From the NCBI RefSeq assembly GCF_030445035.2, contig NC_080680.1, positions 117,144,228 through 117,208,227 on the forward strand: a stretch of 64,000 nucleotides of DNA, given 5' to 3'. Shown in pieces: positions 47,058-61,839 of this stretch (positions are counted from its first letter, which is position 1; each line of letters starts with the position of its first letter). Below the pieces are notes generated by a model. That model saw only the letters and a program-made list of their open reading frames with translations. It did not search any database and was not told the origin of the DNA. Source of the DNA: Dasypus novemcinctus. Its lineage: Eukaryota > Chordata > Mammalia > Cingulata > Dasypodidae. The position numbers and the translations under genes are program-made.

Positions 47058-47482
47058 TGGGGAAGCAGAGTTGGTCCAATGGATAGGACATCCGCCTACC
47101 ACATGGGAAGTCCACGGATCAAACCCTGGGCTTCCTTGACCCATGTGGAGCTGGCCCATGCGCAGTGCTGATGTACACAAGGAGTGCCCTGCCACACAGG
47201 GGTGTCCCCTGCATAGGGGAGCCCCACGGGCAAGGAGTGCGCCCCATAAGGAGAGCCGCCCAGCGAAGGAAAGAAAGTACAGCCTGCCCAAGTATGGTGC
47301 TGCACACATGGAGAGCTGACACAACAAGATGACGCAACAAAAAGAAACAGATTCCCTGTGCCGCTGATAAGGATAGAAGTGGTCACAGAACAACACACAG
47401 TGAATGGACACAGAGAGCAGACAACTGGGGGGGAGAGGGGAAGGGGAGAGAAATAAATAAAATAATCTTAAAAAAAATTTTT
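47058..47482 (+). mobile_element. DAS-type SINE inside a MIR
   Basis: Opens 'tggggaagcagagttggtcc', B box region diverged ('cacggatcaaaccc'), shared body and 'gagaaataaataaaataatc' tail. Target duplication TTTTCAGTTAC at 47,047-47,057 and 47,483-47,493. The duplication lies within MIR sequence, so the SINE is the younger. Confidence 0.92.
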
Positions 47483-47574
47483 TTTTCAGTTACGGAAACT
47501 GGTTGAAGCTCAGTCAGGAAACTGGTGCATTCTTGTATGACTTGTTTTTTTTTTCTTTTGCTTTTACTTAACAC

Positions 47575-48520
47575 TGTATTTGTGAGTTGTCCATGTTGAG
47601 GTATACTTTAAGATATTCATTTTTTATTGCTGTATTCTGATTCATCAGAAGGATATTATAAAATTCTTTTCTTCTCTTTGAATATCTGCTTCCAGTGTTT
47701 TGGTATAACAATGGTCCCATGAATATTCTTGCACACATCTTCTTTGAAAATATGGAGAAGATCCTTTAGAGTATATATGCCTACAATTAAAATTGCATAA
47801 GGGAAACGGACTTGGCCCAGTGGCTAGGGCATCTGTCTACCACATGGGAGGTCCGCGGTTCAAACCCCGGCCCTCCTTGACCCGTGGAGCTGGCCCACGT
47901 GCAGCCTGATATGCGCAAGGAATGCCCTGCCGCGTAGGGGAACCCCATGTGCAAGGTGTGCGCCCTGTAAGGAGAGCCGCCCAATGCGAAAGAAAGTGCA
48001 GCCTGCCCAGGAATGGCACTGCACACACAGAGAGCTGACACAGCAAGATGACGCAACAAAAAGAAACACAGATTCCCGTGCCGCTACAACAACAGAAGTG
48101 GACAAAAACAAGAATACATAGCAAATGGACACAGAGAACAGACAACTTGGGTGGGGGGGAAGGGGAGAGAAATAAATAAAATAAATCTTAAAAAAAAAAT
48201 TGCATTGAATGTGCATATTAGTTTTCCAAAGTGGTTTACAATGTAAAGTCCTACTAGCAGTACCTGAAAGTCCCCACAGCATCAAACCTTCACTTTTTAG
48301 TGTAGTCAGTCTTTTTACTAGGGAAATGAGTAGAATAATATCTTACAATACACTTAATAACAAGTTTCCATGCTGTTACAATAAGTCAAGCAACTTTTCA
48401 TATGCTTACTGGCCATTTCTGCTTCATTTGTAAAATATCTATTTTATATCTTTGGCTCACCTGTTTCTTAAATATATTATTTACAGTTCATTTCCTTTCT
48501 TTATGAGTAAAGAAAATAAG
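47575..48520 (-). repeat. Old L1 ORF2/3' region, interrupted by a DAS SINE
   Basis: Minus-orientation L1: 'gtgagttgtccatgttgagg', 'ccatgaatattcttgcacac', then after the SINE 'gttttccaaagtggtttaca', 'ctactagcagtacctgaaag' and 'gcttactggccatttctgct'. Decayed, no coding capacity. Confidence 0.75.
47799..48195 (+). mobile_element. DAS-type SINE inside old L1
   Basis: A and B boxes present (TGGCCCAGTGG near 47,813 and GGTTCAAACCC near 47,857), shared body, G run and A tail. It lacks a ~25-base part of the body that other copies have near the 'gtgtcccc' segment. Target duplication AAAATTGCAT at 47,789-47,798 and 48,196-48,205. Confidence 0.93.
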
Positions 48521-48719
48521 AATTACTGTATAAAACAATAATAGCTGATTTATGTGGCTACAAAGAAGAACTAAAGTATTGGTCATAAAAAGTGTGTGAG
48601 TTGGGAAAGTGATGATCAAAATTAAAGTCTCTAAACTGAAAGTTTATATACATGCCACTGTTTTCTGTCAATAATAATGTTGCAGTTATCAGTTTCCACT
48701 TTGGGGCTTGTCCTTTTTC

Positions 48720-50580
48720 AATTTCTTCTGCATTATTTTATGAGTGGGACATTTAAATTTGTTAATGCACTCAACTTTCAGATTTTATTCACTTTTCAAT
48801 GCTTATTGGGTTTTTATATTTTCGTCCCTATACCAAAGTTGTAAAAATTTCTCTCATACTTTTGTCAAAATTAAAAGAAAAAGTCTTTCATATTTAAGTC
48901 CTGAATCCTCCTAGAATTGATTTTGTATTTGGCATTAGGTAGTAATTCTATCTCATTTTTTCACATGGCGACACTGAATACTGCACCTTTTTTAGTACTG
49001 ATTCGCAGTGCCTGCCAAATTAGATAGCCCTGTGTTCATACCTGAAGGGATCTGTCCCTGGGGTCCTCAGTGATGAACGTATGCAATACTGTTTTACTTA
49101 TTACAACCTAATAGTAATTCTTGGTATCTGGTAGTGTGAGTTTCCACATTGTTCTCCTTTTTGAGGAAAGTCTTGTCTATTTTGGGGTCTTTACTTTTCA
49201 ATATTATTTAAAGTTTTTTTCACCATATAAAATGCATTATTAAGGTGATGATTGGAGTTACATTGACTCTATATATATATTTAGGAAATATTGACTATTA
49301 ATAATATTAAGTTTTCCTGTTCACAAAAATCTGGATATTAATTTAAATTTTCTTTAATTCATGTCAATAAATGTTAATAATTTATGCTGTAAAGGTTTGG
49401 CACCTCTTTTATTAGATTTATTTGCAGGTACCTGTTTTAGTTTGCCAAAGGGCTGCTGATGCAAAGTACCAAAACTATGTTGGCTTTTATAAAGGAGGTT
49501 TATTTTGGGGTAAAATCTTAAAGTTCCAAGGCTGTGAAAAGTCCAAATAAGGGTACCATAAGAGGTGCTTTCTCACCAAAGTCTGCTACTGTTGTCCGGA
49601 CATGTAGCAAAACAAGAAGGCTGCTGATCTCTGCTGAGGTCTCAGCCATCTCCTTTGGGAACATTGTTTCCTCTTGAGCTGTTCTGTGGGCCCAGCCTCT
49701 TTGGGCCTCTTGCAGGCTTCTGCTTTCCTGCAGTCCTCTCTCTTACATTGCAGAATCAAATATGCTGGCTCCCTTATCTTCCGTATCTTTCCCTTTGTGT
49801 TTCCATTTACACAAGAGCCAGCAAGGGGGCAGAGACTCAACTTGAGTCCCACCTCATGACTTAGTCCAATCAAATGCCCCAAAGGGATCTTATCAAGTAA
49901 TCTAATCAAAGGCCCCACAGCAGAATTTAAAGCAACCTAAGGGTGACACACACAGAGGAATAGATTAGTTTACAAACATAATCTTTCTCCTTTTGGGATT
50001 CATAAATAATCTCAAACTGCCACAGTACCTTGGATATTTAAATTGCTATTTTAAATGTAATATTTTGAAAATTAAATGTCATGTTTCCATGCTGGAGTAT
50101 GAACTAACAACTGACTTGTGTGTATTAATGATAAGTAAGATAAACATTTACAACTTCCATTCTTTTGATTTTCTGTGAGTAACAGAAGTTTTGTTCTCTG
50201 ATTCTGAAGTTACTAAATTGTTTCTCCTGTCTTTTAGTGCTCTCTTGGGTTTCCACTATAATGTTGAATGGAAGTGATGATTGCAGGCATCATGCTATCT
50301 TTATTGTTTAGGATTTAGAAAAGGGGTTGCTTTTAATGTTTATCAAAAGATTTAAGTTATATTATAGTTTTGTTTTAAAAAATCCCTAAGCAAAGTGACG
50401 ACTTGTTTGTACTCAATGAATGTAGACCATATATTACTTATGATTCCTAGAAATTTGATATTGCTTTATAGTTTAGTAAGGACAGATTATTGTAGTTGTT
50501 CCTTTCATCCTTACAAATGAAATGCCTTTGAAGGTATAGTATTCTACATCTGTTGTTTGACCATTGTTCATAAAAAATAT
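48720..50580 (-). repeat. Old L1 ORF2 region, interrupted by an LTR
   Basis: Minus-orientation L1: 'ctcctagaattgattttgta', 'tctatttttggggtct' type blocks near 49,175, and after the LTR 'actataatgttgaatggaag', the complement of the RT 'LFN' region. The LTR at 49,433 sits inside. No open frame of note. Confidence 0.65.
49433..50024 (-). mobile_element. Solo LTR, ERVL/MaLR-like, with perfect 5-base duplication
   Basis: Plus-strand ends are TGTTTTAGTTTGCCAAAGGG and CTCAAACTGCCACA, so it reads TGTGGCAGTTTGAG...CTAAAACA on the minus strand. GTACC flanks both sides (49,428-49,432 and 50,025-50,029). Internal marks include 'aggtttattttggggtaaaa' and 'gtttacaaacataatctttc'. Length 592. Frames on both strands inside it are not genes. 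Confidence 0.93.
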
Positions 50581-50689
50581 TTTTTATTTTTTATATCAAT
50601 GTTACAAGTTACTTTGTTTACAGAAGATAATAACTACAATAACAATAAATCTACTTTGGTCTGTGGTTATACTCCCCCTTTAATTTTGT

Positions 50690-51650
50690 TCTTTCCTCAG
50701 TCTTGAAGGATTTGAGATGATGTTTGCTCTAACTGTTGCAGGTTGAGAGGGGACTTAGATATTATAGGTCAGAGAAAAGGAATTGTTTTGTTTGCAGTTG
50801 AAGATACTCCTGTTTTTGGGATGGAACTTGTCTATCATCATTATCATTTTGTTAGTTATCCAGGGCAAGTCCAAAGAACTGGAGAGTAGGAGTTGGTCAC
50901 AACTGTGCTGGGTTTCACAAGGCTCAACTGGCATATGAACAAGCTGAAGATTTGTCTCTGAGAAATATATTTACCAGGTATATTGCAAATTATGGGTTCA
51001 CAAAAAAGGAGTAGAAGAATCATGATGAGGAGAATTATAACTGAGTATAATTATATTATATTGGGGGAATGGATTTTCATATATTCCCAAATAGGCTGTA
51101 GAGAGGGTATTGATTTCGTGAGGCTGGGTGACTTGCCTGTGGTGTCAGGATGTCCCTAGAGCCCTAGTGAGCACTTTTGTTTGGAGTTTTGTTTACTGTG
51201 GCAGTTTGTGAAATCTGCCTGAGATCTGTTTAAGTCCAGAATGACCTCTCCACTCACTTTGAAATCTCTTAACCATAAAAACTCTGTTTTATTTCATATT
51301 TCCCCCTTTTGGTCAAGGTCTTTTTCCAAATGCATCACTGATTAATGCTTGGACCATAGTTTTTAATTGGACTTTCAAATCCTTTTTGTCTTTACAAAAA
51401 TTTTTTAAGCTTGATTTAATAATTAGACATGCTAAACTTGTCCACTTCATTGGTGAATTTGACAGATGTTTAGTAGTTTTGTCCATTGCTATGTTATGTA
51501 TTTTGAATTTATATTTAGGTTCACTCAGATTTACAATTATTCTATCTTTGTAGTTAATTCTACTTTTTATGATTATATGTGAAACCCCTATTTCTGCTAA
51601 ATTTTTTTTCAAATAGTGTTATAGCTATACTAGCCTTCTCTTATTTAATA
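50690..51650 (-). mobile_element. Long-UTR retroposon, diverged (copy H)
   Basis: Blocks shared with copy B in the same order: 'gcaagtccaaagaactggag', 'agtaggagttggtcacaact', 'gatttgtctctgagaaatat' and 'aaccataaaaactctgtttt' followed by 'catatttcccccttttggtc'. More diverged than other copies; ends uncertain, no target duplication seen. A minus-strand frame at 51,313-51,612 overlaps its weakest part and has no recognisable domain. Confidence 0.55.
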
Positions 51651-51830
51651 ATTACTTGGCATACCTTTTTTCTATTATTTAACTTTCAAATATTCATTTT
51701 CTCCCTGTTTTAGGTGCATAGTTTTAAATAGTGTATAATTTGATTTTTAAAATAATTGATTTCACAATTTGTGTTTTATAACAGAAGTTTATTCCATTTG
51801 ATTTATTTCGATTATTAAAATATTGGGATT

Positions 51831-52210
51831 TTTTTAAAGATTTATTTTATTTATTTATTCCCCCCCTCTTGCTGTTGGTACTTGCTGTTTGCTCTTTGTG
51901 TCCATTTGCTGTGTGCTCTCTGTGTCTGCTTATCTTATCTTTAGGAGGTACCAGGTATGGAACCTGGGACCTCCCTTGTAGGAGAGAGGCACTCAATCTC
52001 TTGAGCCACCTGTTTTGTTGTATCTCTCATTGTCCTTCCCCTTGGTGTCTCCTTGTTGTATCATCTTGTTACGTTAGCTTACCATGCTTGCCCATTAGGC
52101 CAGCTGACTGTCTTGCTTGTCTTCTCCAGGAGGCACCAGGAACCAAACCTGGGATCTCCCTTGTGGTGGGTAGGCAGGAGCTCAATTGCTTGAGCCACAT
52201 CTGCTTTCTT
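51831..52210 (-). mobile_element. Dimeric tRNA-derived SINE with long linker
   Basis: Minus strand: first head with 'gatgtggctcaagcaattga' and 'ggtttggttcctggtgcctc', then ~100 bases of body, a second head ('gtggctcaagagattgagtg', 'ccaggttccatacctggtac'), then a tail like that of DAS SINEs. Target duplication ATATTGGGATT at 51,820-51,830 and 52,211-52,221. A plus-strand frame (51,869-52,270) is an accident of the repeat. Confidence 0.85.
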
Positions 52211-52310
52211 ATATTGGGATTAATTTTGATTTTTTTTGTCAGTTTTCATTTTTTCCCTTATCTAGTATAGAAGATTGATACTTTCTTTGTATTTTAGGGT
52301 TATCCCAGTA

Positions 52311-53295
52311 TGACAGTTTAATGCTGGGTGGGCCCCAGAAGATCATGTCCTTAGAGCTAATCCATTCTTGTGCATGGAACCTATTTTAGGTGGACTTTTT
52401 GATTAAATTACTTCAGTTACGGGCATTTGATTATATTGCAGTCCCCAGGATGGATCTTAAGCCCCTTATTGGGGTCCTTTTTAACAGAGGAATAAAAAGT
52501 TACAGATAAAAATAAAAACAAAAAGCTGCAAAGACAGAAAAGGAACCCAGAAGCTGAGAGAGAAGTCCCTGAGAGCCAGAAGCTGAAAGCAATGCCTGGA
52601 GGAGAGGGGAGAGACCAGCAGATGCCACCATATGCCTGATTGCTCACAGCTGAAGCTTGAGAAGAAAGCATCTCCTGATAATGCCTCCATGTGTCTGATT
52701 GCCCACAGCTGCAGCTCGGGGGAAAAAGGATCTCCTAATTATGTTTTGTTTTTTTTTAAATTTAATTTAATTTAATTTTTCTCTCACCTTCCCCTCCCTC
52801 CCCCAGCAGTTGTCTGCTCTCTGTGTCCATTTTGCTGCATGTTCTTCTGTGACTGCTTCTATCCTTATCAGCGGCACTGGGAATCTGTGTTTCTTTTTGT
52901 TGCATCATCTTGTTGCGTCAGCTCTCCATGTGTGCGGAGCCATTCCTGGGCAGGCTGCACTTTCTTTTGTTGTGGGTGGCTCTCCTTACAGGGCACATTT
53001 CTTGCATGTGGGGCTCCCCTATGTGGGGGACACCCCTGTGTGGCAGGGCACTCCTTGCACGCATCAGCACTGCGCATGGGCCAGCTCCACATCGGTCAAG
53101 GAGGCCCAGGGTTTGAACTGTGGACCTCCCATGTGGTAGGCGGGTGCCCTAACCACTGGGCCAAGTCTGCTTTCCTCCTAATTATGTTTTGGTTTGCACA
53201 CTTTCCTAGCCTTGGAACAGTAAGCTTAAAAGTTAATAAATCTCCAACCCATTTCTGACATATTGCCTTGGCAGCCTGTAGCAAACTATAATACC
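52311..53295 (+). mobile_element. Solo LTR, MaLR-like, interrupted by a DAS SINE
   Basis: Starts TGACAGTTTAATGCTGGGTG and ends 'cagcctgtagcaaactataa' + TACC, with CAGTA (52,306-52,310) and CAGTC (53,296-53,300) as a 4/5 duplication. It has an AATAAA near 53,237. Without the SINE it is about 540 bases. A minus-strand frame at 52,417-52,671 is spurious. Confidence 0.8.
52749..53174 (-). mobile_element. DAS-type SINE inside the LTR
   Basis: Minus-strand copy; on the plus strand the T-rich tail complement comes first and the head complement last ('aaccactgggccaagtctgc'). Target duplication CTCCTAATTATGTTTTG (17 bases) at 52,732-52,748 and 53,175-53,191. Younger than the LTR that it splits. Frames on both strands over it are shadows. 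Confidence 0.95.
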
Positions 53296-53300
53296 CAGTC

Positions 53301-53699
53301 ATATATAACTGAACAATCATGTGATCATGTTTTTACCTTTACAATACAAGGCTTTTAGAAGGCTACACTTTAGTTTATCATGCTCTCAAGACTTTGTGCT
53401 CTTCACAGATATTTAGTTCTGTCATTTATTACAACCTCATGGATTAGCCCTGATCATCTGGATCTCTGGATGAGGACGTCTTCCCATTAAACAATTGCAG
53501 GTGCTGGCTGTCAGCGTGTAAAAGTGCACTTGAGAGGCCAAGGGATTCACAACGAGAGAAAAAGGGATTCTAGAGGACCAGAGTTTAGCAGTAACATTAT
53601 CCACTATATAGTCTTGGCTATTTTTGGTCCATTGCATTCCATATAAAATCAGAATCACCTTGTCAAGTGTCAGAAACTCCTGTTGGTTTTTTTTTTTTT
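53301..53699. other. Unique sequence, nothing recognised
   Basis: No gene or clear repeat. Confidence 0.5.
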
Positions 53700-53926
53700 T
53701 TGATTAAGAAATTTTCTCCTTTTTATTAGGAAAAATTTTTGATTTACAGAGCACTCAAGCATAAAATACAGGATTTCTATATATCATTCTATTATTACCA
53801 CCTTACACTGGTGTAGAACTTTTGTTACAATTGATGTTAGTACATTTTTATTTTTTTGTTTTTCAATCTTTTTTTTTTAGTGATACATAGATCATACAAA
53901 ATGTTATATTAAAAATATATTACAGA
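53700..53926 (-). repeat. L1 3'UTR fragments, minus strand
   Basis: 53,700-53,865 follows an L1M-type end in reverse ('gaaaaatttttgatttacag', 'accaccttacactggtgtag'). 53,868-53,926 matches the extreme 3' end of the long-UTR family ('agtgatacatagatcataca', 'atattaaaaat'). Both directly precede the HSPD1 copy. Confidence 0.6.
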
Positions 53927-56497
<2,571 letters not shown>

Positions 56498-56525
56498 AAA
56501 AATATATGTTATGTTATAATATTAA

Positions 56526-56614
56526 TATAATATAATATAATATAATATAATATAATATAATATAATATAATATAATATAATATAATATAATATAATATAA
56601 TATAATATAATATA
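56526..56614. repeat. (TATAA)n microsatellite
   Basis: About 17-18 near-perfect copies of the 5-base unit TATAA. It lies where the A-rich tail of the next element would be expected, so it probably expanded from that tail. Expected to vary in length between individuals. Confidence 0.95.
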
Positions 56615-56925
56615 TCCCACTCCCCACACCCCCCACTCCTCTCACATCAACAACTTCTTTCATCAGTGTGGTACATTCATTGCATTTGATGAATACATTT
56701 TGGAGCACTGATACACCACATGGACTATAGTTTACGTTGTAGTTTACACTCTCCCAGTCCATTCAGTGGGTTATGCAGGATATATAATGTCCTGCATCTG
56801 TCCCTGAAATATCATTCAGGACAACTCCAAGTCCCAAAAATGCCCCCATATCACACCTCATTTTCCCTCTCCCGGCCTTCAGCAACTCCCATGGCCACTG
56901 TGTCCACATCTATGATATAATTTTA
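56615..56925 (-). mobile_element. Long-UTR retroposon (copy F)
   Basis: Minus-strand 3' part: complement of the terminal module ('tggtacattcattgcatttg', 'tacaccacatggactatagt', 'cagtccattcagtgggttat'), ending near 56,925. It abuts the (TATAA)n tract and the 3' end of the HSPD1 copy. No duplication is visible because the microsatellite obscures the junction. Confidence 0.8.
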
Positions 56926-58739
56926 TTGCAAAGCCTTGAGTCTATAGACCAGTGTTGGAAGCAATATTTTAAAAATACTGAATCTTCTCATCCATGAAAA
57001 TATTTTTGTATTATTTAGGTAGCATTTAATGCCTCATAATAAAGTGTTATAATTTCACCCAAAGACATCTTGTACATTTGATATATTCCTAAGATTTTGA
57101 TATTTTCATTCCATTGTAAATAACCCACATTTAAAAATATTAAGTTTTCTATCTATTTGGTGCTTGTTTATAGAGATACAATTTAGTTTTAATGTTGATT
57201 TTGATCCAACAGACTTGCTACACACTTTTATTAATTTGAATACCTTGCCGGAAGGTGGTTTCAGATTTTCTTTCTACACAGTTCTACCACCTGAGAATTA
57301 CAGTTTTTCCCACTTCTTTTCAGGTTGTATAGTTTTTTTTTTTTTAATTTCTTTTTTTTTTTTTTTGCCTCTTCCACTGCCTAGAACCTTCAGAACAATG
57401 TTGAATAGAATTGACAATAGGAGACATTTTTGTCTCCCAAGTTTACAGGAAAGTTTTCATCCTATTGCTGTCAAGTGTAATGTTTACTCAGGTTTTCTAA
57501 ACATCCATTATCAGTTAAGATAATACATACTCTTCAATTTTAGTGTTATGAATAAGGTTGCATTTTAGGATTGTCATAAAAATTTAAATACTTTGGGCAA
57601 TAAACACTCTAGAAGTTTTCTATTATCAGGATTATTTTCTGAAATCATTTCTTGAATATTTGGTAGATTTCACCAGTGAAACACCTAGGATTGAAATTTT
57701 CTTTGCAGGAAATCAATAATTGGTCCAATGTCTTTAATACCAGTAGAAAATATTCAGGTTTTTAGTTTCTTCTTGAGTCAATTTTGCTAATATAGTTCTC
57801 AGGGAAGTTGTGTATATTATTAATTTTCAACTTATAGACAGTTGTTCATAGCAATCTCTTACAACTTTTTAGTCACCTAATGCATATATTCGGTGATAAT
57901 ATTGCTTTTGTTGTATTGAAAGGCTTCATGGGTGATTTATCAATTTTATTAGTCTTTATAAGGAACCCACTTGATTTTTGCTCATATTTTTTATATTTAA
58001 TTTCTGCTCTTTATTATATTTTTCTATTTTCTTTGGATTTATTTTACTCTTTTCTTGGATGTATAGCCCATGAAATTTTAGCTTTTCTTTTCTTCTAATA
58101 TATACATTTAGAAATATGATGCTAGTTCTGAAGACTAGTTTATCTTCACTCTAAGAGATTTAATAGACAGTTAAACTTTTCCAATTTTCATTTTAATTTC
58201 TTCTTTGCTTTGAGATATGGTTTATTTATAAGTACATTTCCTAGTTTCCCAATATATGGACTTTTCTAGTTATCTTTTTTGTTGTTGATTTCTACCTTCA
58301 TTATTCTGAGTTCAGAAAATCTTTGCATCATTTAATTCTTTGAAATTTGTTGAGACTTGTTTTATATCCTGACACATGATAATTTTTTTAAGCATTGTGT
58401 AATTTTAAAAAATGTGTCCTTCAGTTATTGGACATCATGTTTTAATATATCTTCAAAAGGGTCAATTTTATTCACTGTGTTGTTCAAATCTTCTCTATTC
58501 TTACTGATTTTTATCCTGCTGATACTTTATCAATTTTTGAAATTCATGTATGATTATTGTTGTCTATTTTTCCTTATAGTTTTTGGCAAGATTTTCTCTA
58601 CATATTTTGAGGTCAGATTTAGAATTGTTAGATATCCATAGAAAATTCCTTATACTCTGCTCTGCCTTCACATTCCAACCTTGTTAAGTATCATGAAACT
58701 GAACATTTTTATCAGTTACAAAAAAATTCCCTTGCATCC

Positions 58740-59115
58740 AAATACCCCACTTCTTTTTTTCCCATTCCCTTAATTTTTTTTCTAATTAGAGAACTTGTGG
58801 ATTTACAGAAAAATCATGCATGTAATACAGGGTTCTTTTATGCCACTCTATTATTAACACTTTCTGTTAGTGTGGACCATTGGTTACAATTTATAAAAGC
58901 ACATTTTTATAAATTTTACTATTAACTCTAGTCACTGGTTTATCTACGGGTTCACTGTTTGTGTTGCACAATCCCATGGATTAAAAAAAAAATTTATTCT
59001 AGTAATATATATACAACCATTTTAACCATATTCAGATATGTAATTCAGTGCTGTTAATTACATTCACAATGATGTGCTACCATCACTACTATCCATTATC
59101 AAAACTTTTCCATCT
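58740..59115 (-). repeat. L1MB-like 3'UTR fragment inside older L1
   Basis: 'gaacttgtggatttacagaa', 'ggttcttttatgccactcta', 'gtgtggaccattggttacaa' and 'gatgtgctaccatcactact' are L1 3'UTR in reverse. It lies within another L1's ORF2 sequence, so it is a separate insert. Confidence 0.6.
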
Positions 59116-59449
59116 CTAGTAATTACTCTGATCTTAAAGTGTATTTTGATGAATATTAATGTTGTTACATTTGCTTTTTTCAGTTATTATTTTCATACTC
59201 TATTTTTTATACCATTTTATTTTCAACTTTTCTATATTCTTGTGTTTTATGTCTCCTGGAAGTGGCATATTAGACATTAGACATAAATAAAGTTGATCTT
59301 TCTTTAATTCAGCATGACAGACTATCTTTTAACTGGAACATTTATTCCATTTAATTCTAATTGAGTTATTAATATATTTGGTTTTAAAATTACTATGTCC
59401 TTTCTATTTCTACTGCTTCTCTCTGTTACTTCTCTCCTTTCTTGCCCTC

Positions 59450-60021
59450 TGTGGCAGTTAGGCATTGTTTATGAATTCCAAAAATAGTTATTGGATTATG
59501 CTTGTAAACTGGTCTATCAGAGGTATTGTTTTTAATTGGTTAAATTATGATTAGGATTTTGATCGGGCCACATCAGTAGGGTGTTGAGTCCCTTCCCCTT
59601 AGTGGGTGGAGACTCACAGAAAGACATGGCAAAGGACAGAGTTGAGAGTTTTGAGCTGGAGCCTGGGAAGTGAACACACAGGAGAAGAACACAGAGAAAT
59701 ACAAACTACTCCTTAGACATGGCCCTGGGAAGAGACCAGAACTATTAGCCTGAGAGTCTACAGGTGGTCTTGTGGAGCGAGCACAGCAGCTGAGCCCAGA
59801 GAGAAATGGAGCCCCGTGAAGAGGGGAACCCAAGAAGCCTGAACTCTTGGCAAATGTCGGCAGCCATCCTGCCCCAACACGTGGAAATAGACTTTGGTGA
59901 GGGAAGTAACTTATGCTTTATGACCTGGTAACTGTAAGCTTCTACCCCAAATAAATACTCTTTATGAAAACCAACAGATTTGGGGTATTTTGTATCAGCA
60001 CCCTTTTGGCTGACTAAATCA
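59450..60021 (+). mobile_element. Solo LTR, ERVL/MaLR-like, with perfect 5-base duplication
   Basis: Starts TGTGGCAGTTAGGCATTG and ends 'ggctgactaaatca'. CCCTC flanks both sides (59,445-59,449 and 60,022-60,026). An AATAAA at 59,950-59,955 sits about 70 bases before the end, as expected for an LTR polyadenylation signal. Length 572. A minus-strand frame at 59,573-59,833 is spurious. Confidence 0.93.
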
Positions 60022-60600
60022 CCCTCTTTGAGGTTGCTTATGTTTTATTACTTCATTTTTTCCCTATCTTAGGAAAGACCAGTTTTCTATTCTCTTAGGG
60101 ATTATACATTATTATGTATTACTGATTTATCAAAGTTCAATATTATTTATTACTTTTACTGTATACTTCTACAATGCAAGGAATGTAGAACACTTTAATG
60201 CCTTTGATTCCCCTTCCTGATTTATTTGCTTTTTTGTTGTATTTTAAAAATCTCTGTATTTTAAACATGAAAAATAATATTGCTTTAGATAATCAGTGCT
60301 TATTTAACTTTGCCCATATAGTTCCATTTTTGTGACTCTTTATTTCTTCCTGCATCATCATTGTTCCCCATGGAGTCATTATCTTTATTCCTAAAGATCG
60401 TCCTTTAGTGAGGTTAGAATTTTATTTGGTAGGGTTGACTTGTGGCAAATTATCATGACTTTATTTTAATCTAACCTTCATTCTTGAATAATATTTTTCT
60501 TGGGTATAGAATTCTAAGATGGAAGTGATTTTTTAGCCCAATATAGATAAATTTCTACTCTTCTTTTGTGGGTGATCTGGATCTATTTTTCCTTTCTGCC

Positions 60601-61059
60601 CTCCCTCGTCCCCAAATTCTCTTTTGGTAGTTAACAGATTGGACACTGTGTAGTAGTTAACAGTGTTGTATCTCTAGTAGTCAACACAGTAGTTAAGGTC
60701 TCAGTGAATCTTCTTAATGAATATTAAGTAAGGCTTATGGTCTAATATTAATGCTATGAGGGACTGTTTCATGCAAACTCCTTATTTTATAAATAATAAA
60801 ACATTGATAAGTGAGGTGTGAGATCCTTCACAGCTTACTGTTATCAATTATCCTTTTAAAGCCTTATGAAATATGAGATAGGCGATTGACTTGTCCTCAG
60901 ACTGGTCCCCATAACATGTTCTCAGTACAGTGTTAGTGGCCTCTTAGGAAATTATGCTTGGAAGCTTGATGGCAAGAAAGAGATGTAATACTAAAGACAT
61001 TTTTGTCAACTATATAAAATAATTGTTCTGAGATGTCAGGTATGTGACTGCATTTATAA
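60601..61059. other. Unique sequence, nothing recognised
   Basis: No gene. A short word, 'gtagttaac' or 'agtcaac', recurs near 60,630-60,690. Confidence 0.5.
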
Positions 61060-61428
61060 GAACTGTCATAACGTTACCCTCAACAGGCATGCAACCATCG
61101 CCACCATCTCAGAGTATCATAACCTGGGATAAACCTGGTGATAAACCTGGGAATGACTTGGATAGATGTGCTCACATATCCTTGTTATTAGTTAAGGTGT
61201 GGCCATACTAAATGAGGGTGGGACTTAATCCAGTATGATCGACTGAGCAGAAGTAGAAGCCAGAGGAGGAGGAAGAAAGAGACAGATTGTCTTGTAATGG
61301 AGGCAGACATTAAGCTACCAAGAGAACATTATAGAATTTAGAGAAAATATGGCTTGACAGCAAATGCCTATTGTTTAAGCCAACCCATTCTGTGGTATTT
61401 GTCATAGCAGCCCTGGCAAACTAAGACA
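61060..61428 (+). mobile_element. MLT1/MaLR-like LTR, 3' part
   Basis: Ends 'ttgtttaagccaacccattc', 'tgtggtatttgtcatagcag' and CCCTGGCAAACTAAGACA, the standard MaLR 3' terminus. The 5' part is too diverged to fix. Confidence 0.7.
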
Positions 61429-61839
61429 AAACCTGTGTTTTCTAACTGTCCCTTTCTGTGTGCTACCACTTTACCATGTGGTCATAGATTAGATTCTTTC
61501 TTAGGTTCACCCGTAGATTGTGGCCTTAGCAAAAACACACAGTACTACCTGGTTAAAAATTTTAAAACTTTCAGCTTTTCTGACTCTGATATAGCTTTTC
61601 TCTTTTGATGTATTATTGGTGTTTATATTTTTATTGTCATGTTTACATTCTTATTACTAGTAAAATGTGATGGGAAAAATGAAAAACAATTACCCATGAT
61701 TCTTTCTGTCCTAATATAGCAGGTGCTTTTCATTTTTGCTTATTACTTTCCTATTGTTATTTGTACACAGCTATTTTATACAGTTTATGTCAAGTATAAA
61801 TCACAATCTGAGCTTTTTTTTCCATTTGAAATTGTATCA

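Larger units (their letters stand above)
57150..60600 (-). repeat. Old L1, minus strand, with two later insertions
   Basis: Plus-strand order runs from ORF2 RT ('ccttcagaacaatgttgaat', complement of the LFN region) through the linker and endonuclease (57,880-58,640 and 59,270-59,449) to ORF1/5' parts (60,022-60,600, 'gggtatagaattctaagatg'). It is interrupted by an L1 3'UTR piece at 58,740-59,115 and an LTR at 59,450-60,021. Small frames on both strands carry no intact domain. Confidence 0.65.

Noticed and set aside
56514-56762. Minus-strand 82-codon frame with a repeated Tyr-Ile-Ile-Leu pattern
   Set aside because: Translation of the (TATAA)n microsatellite.
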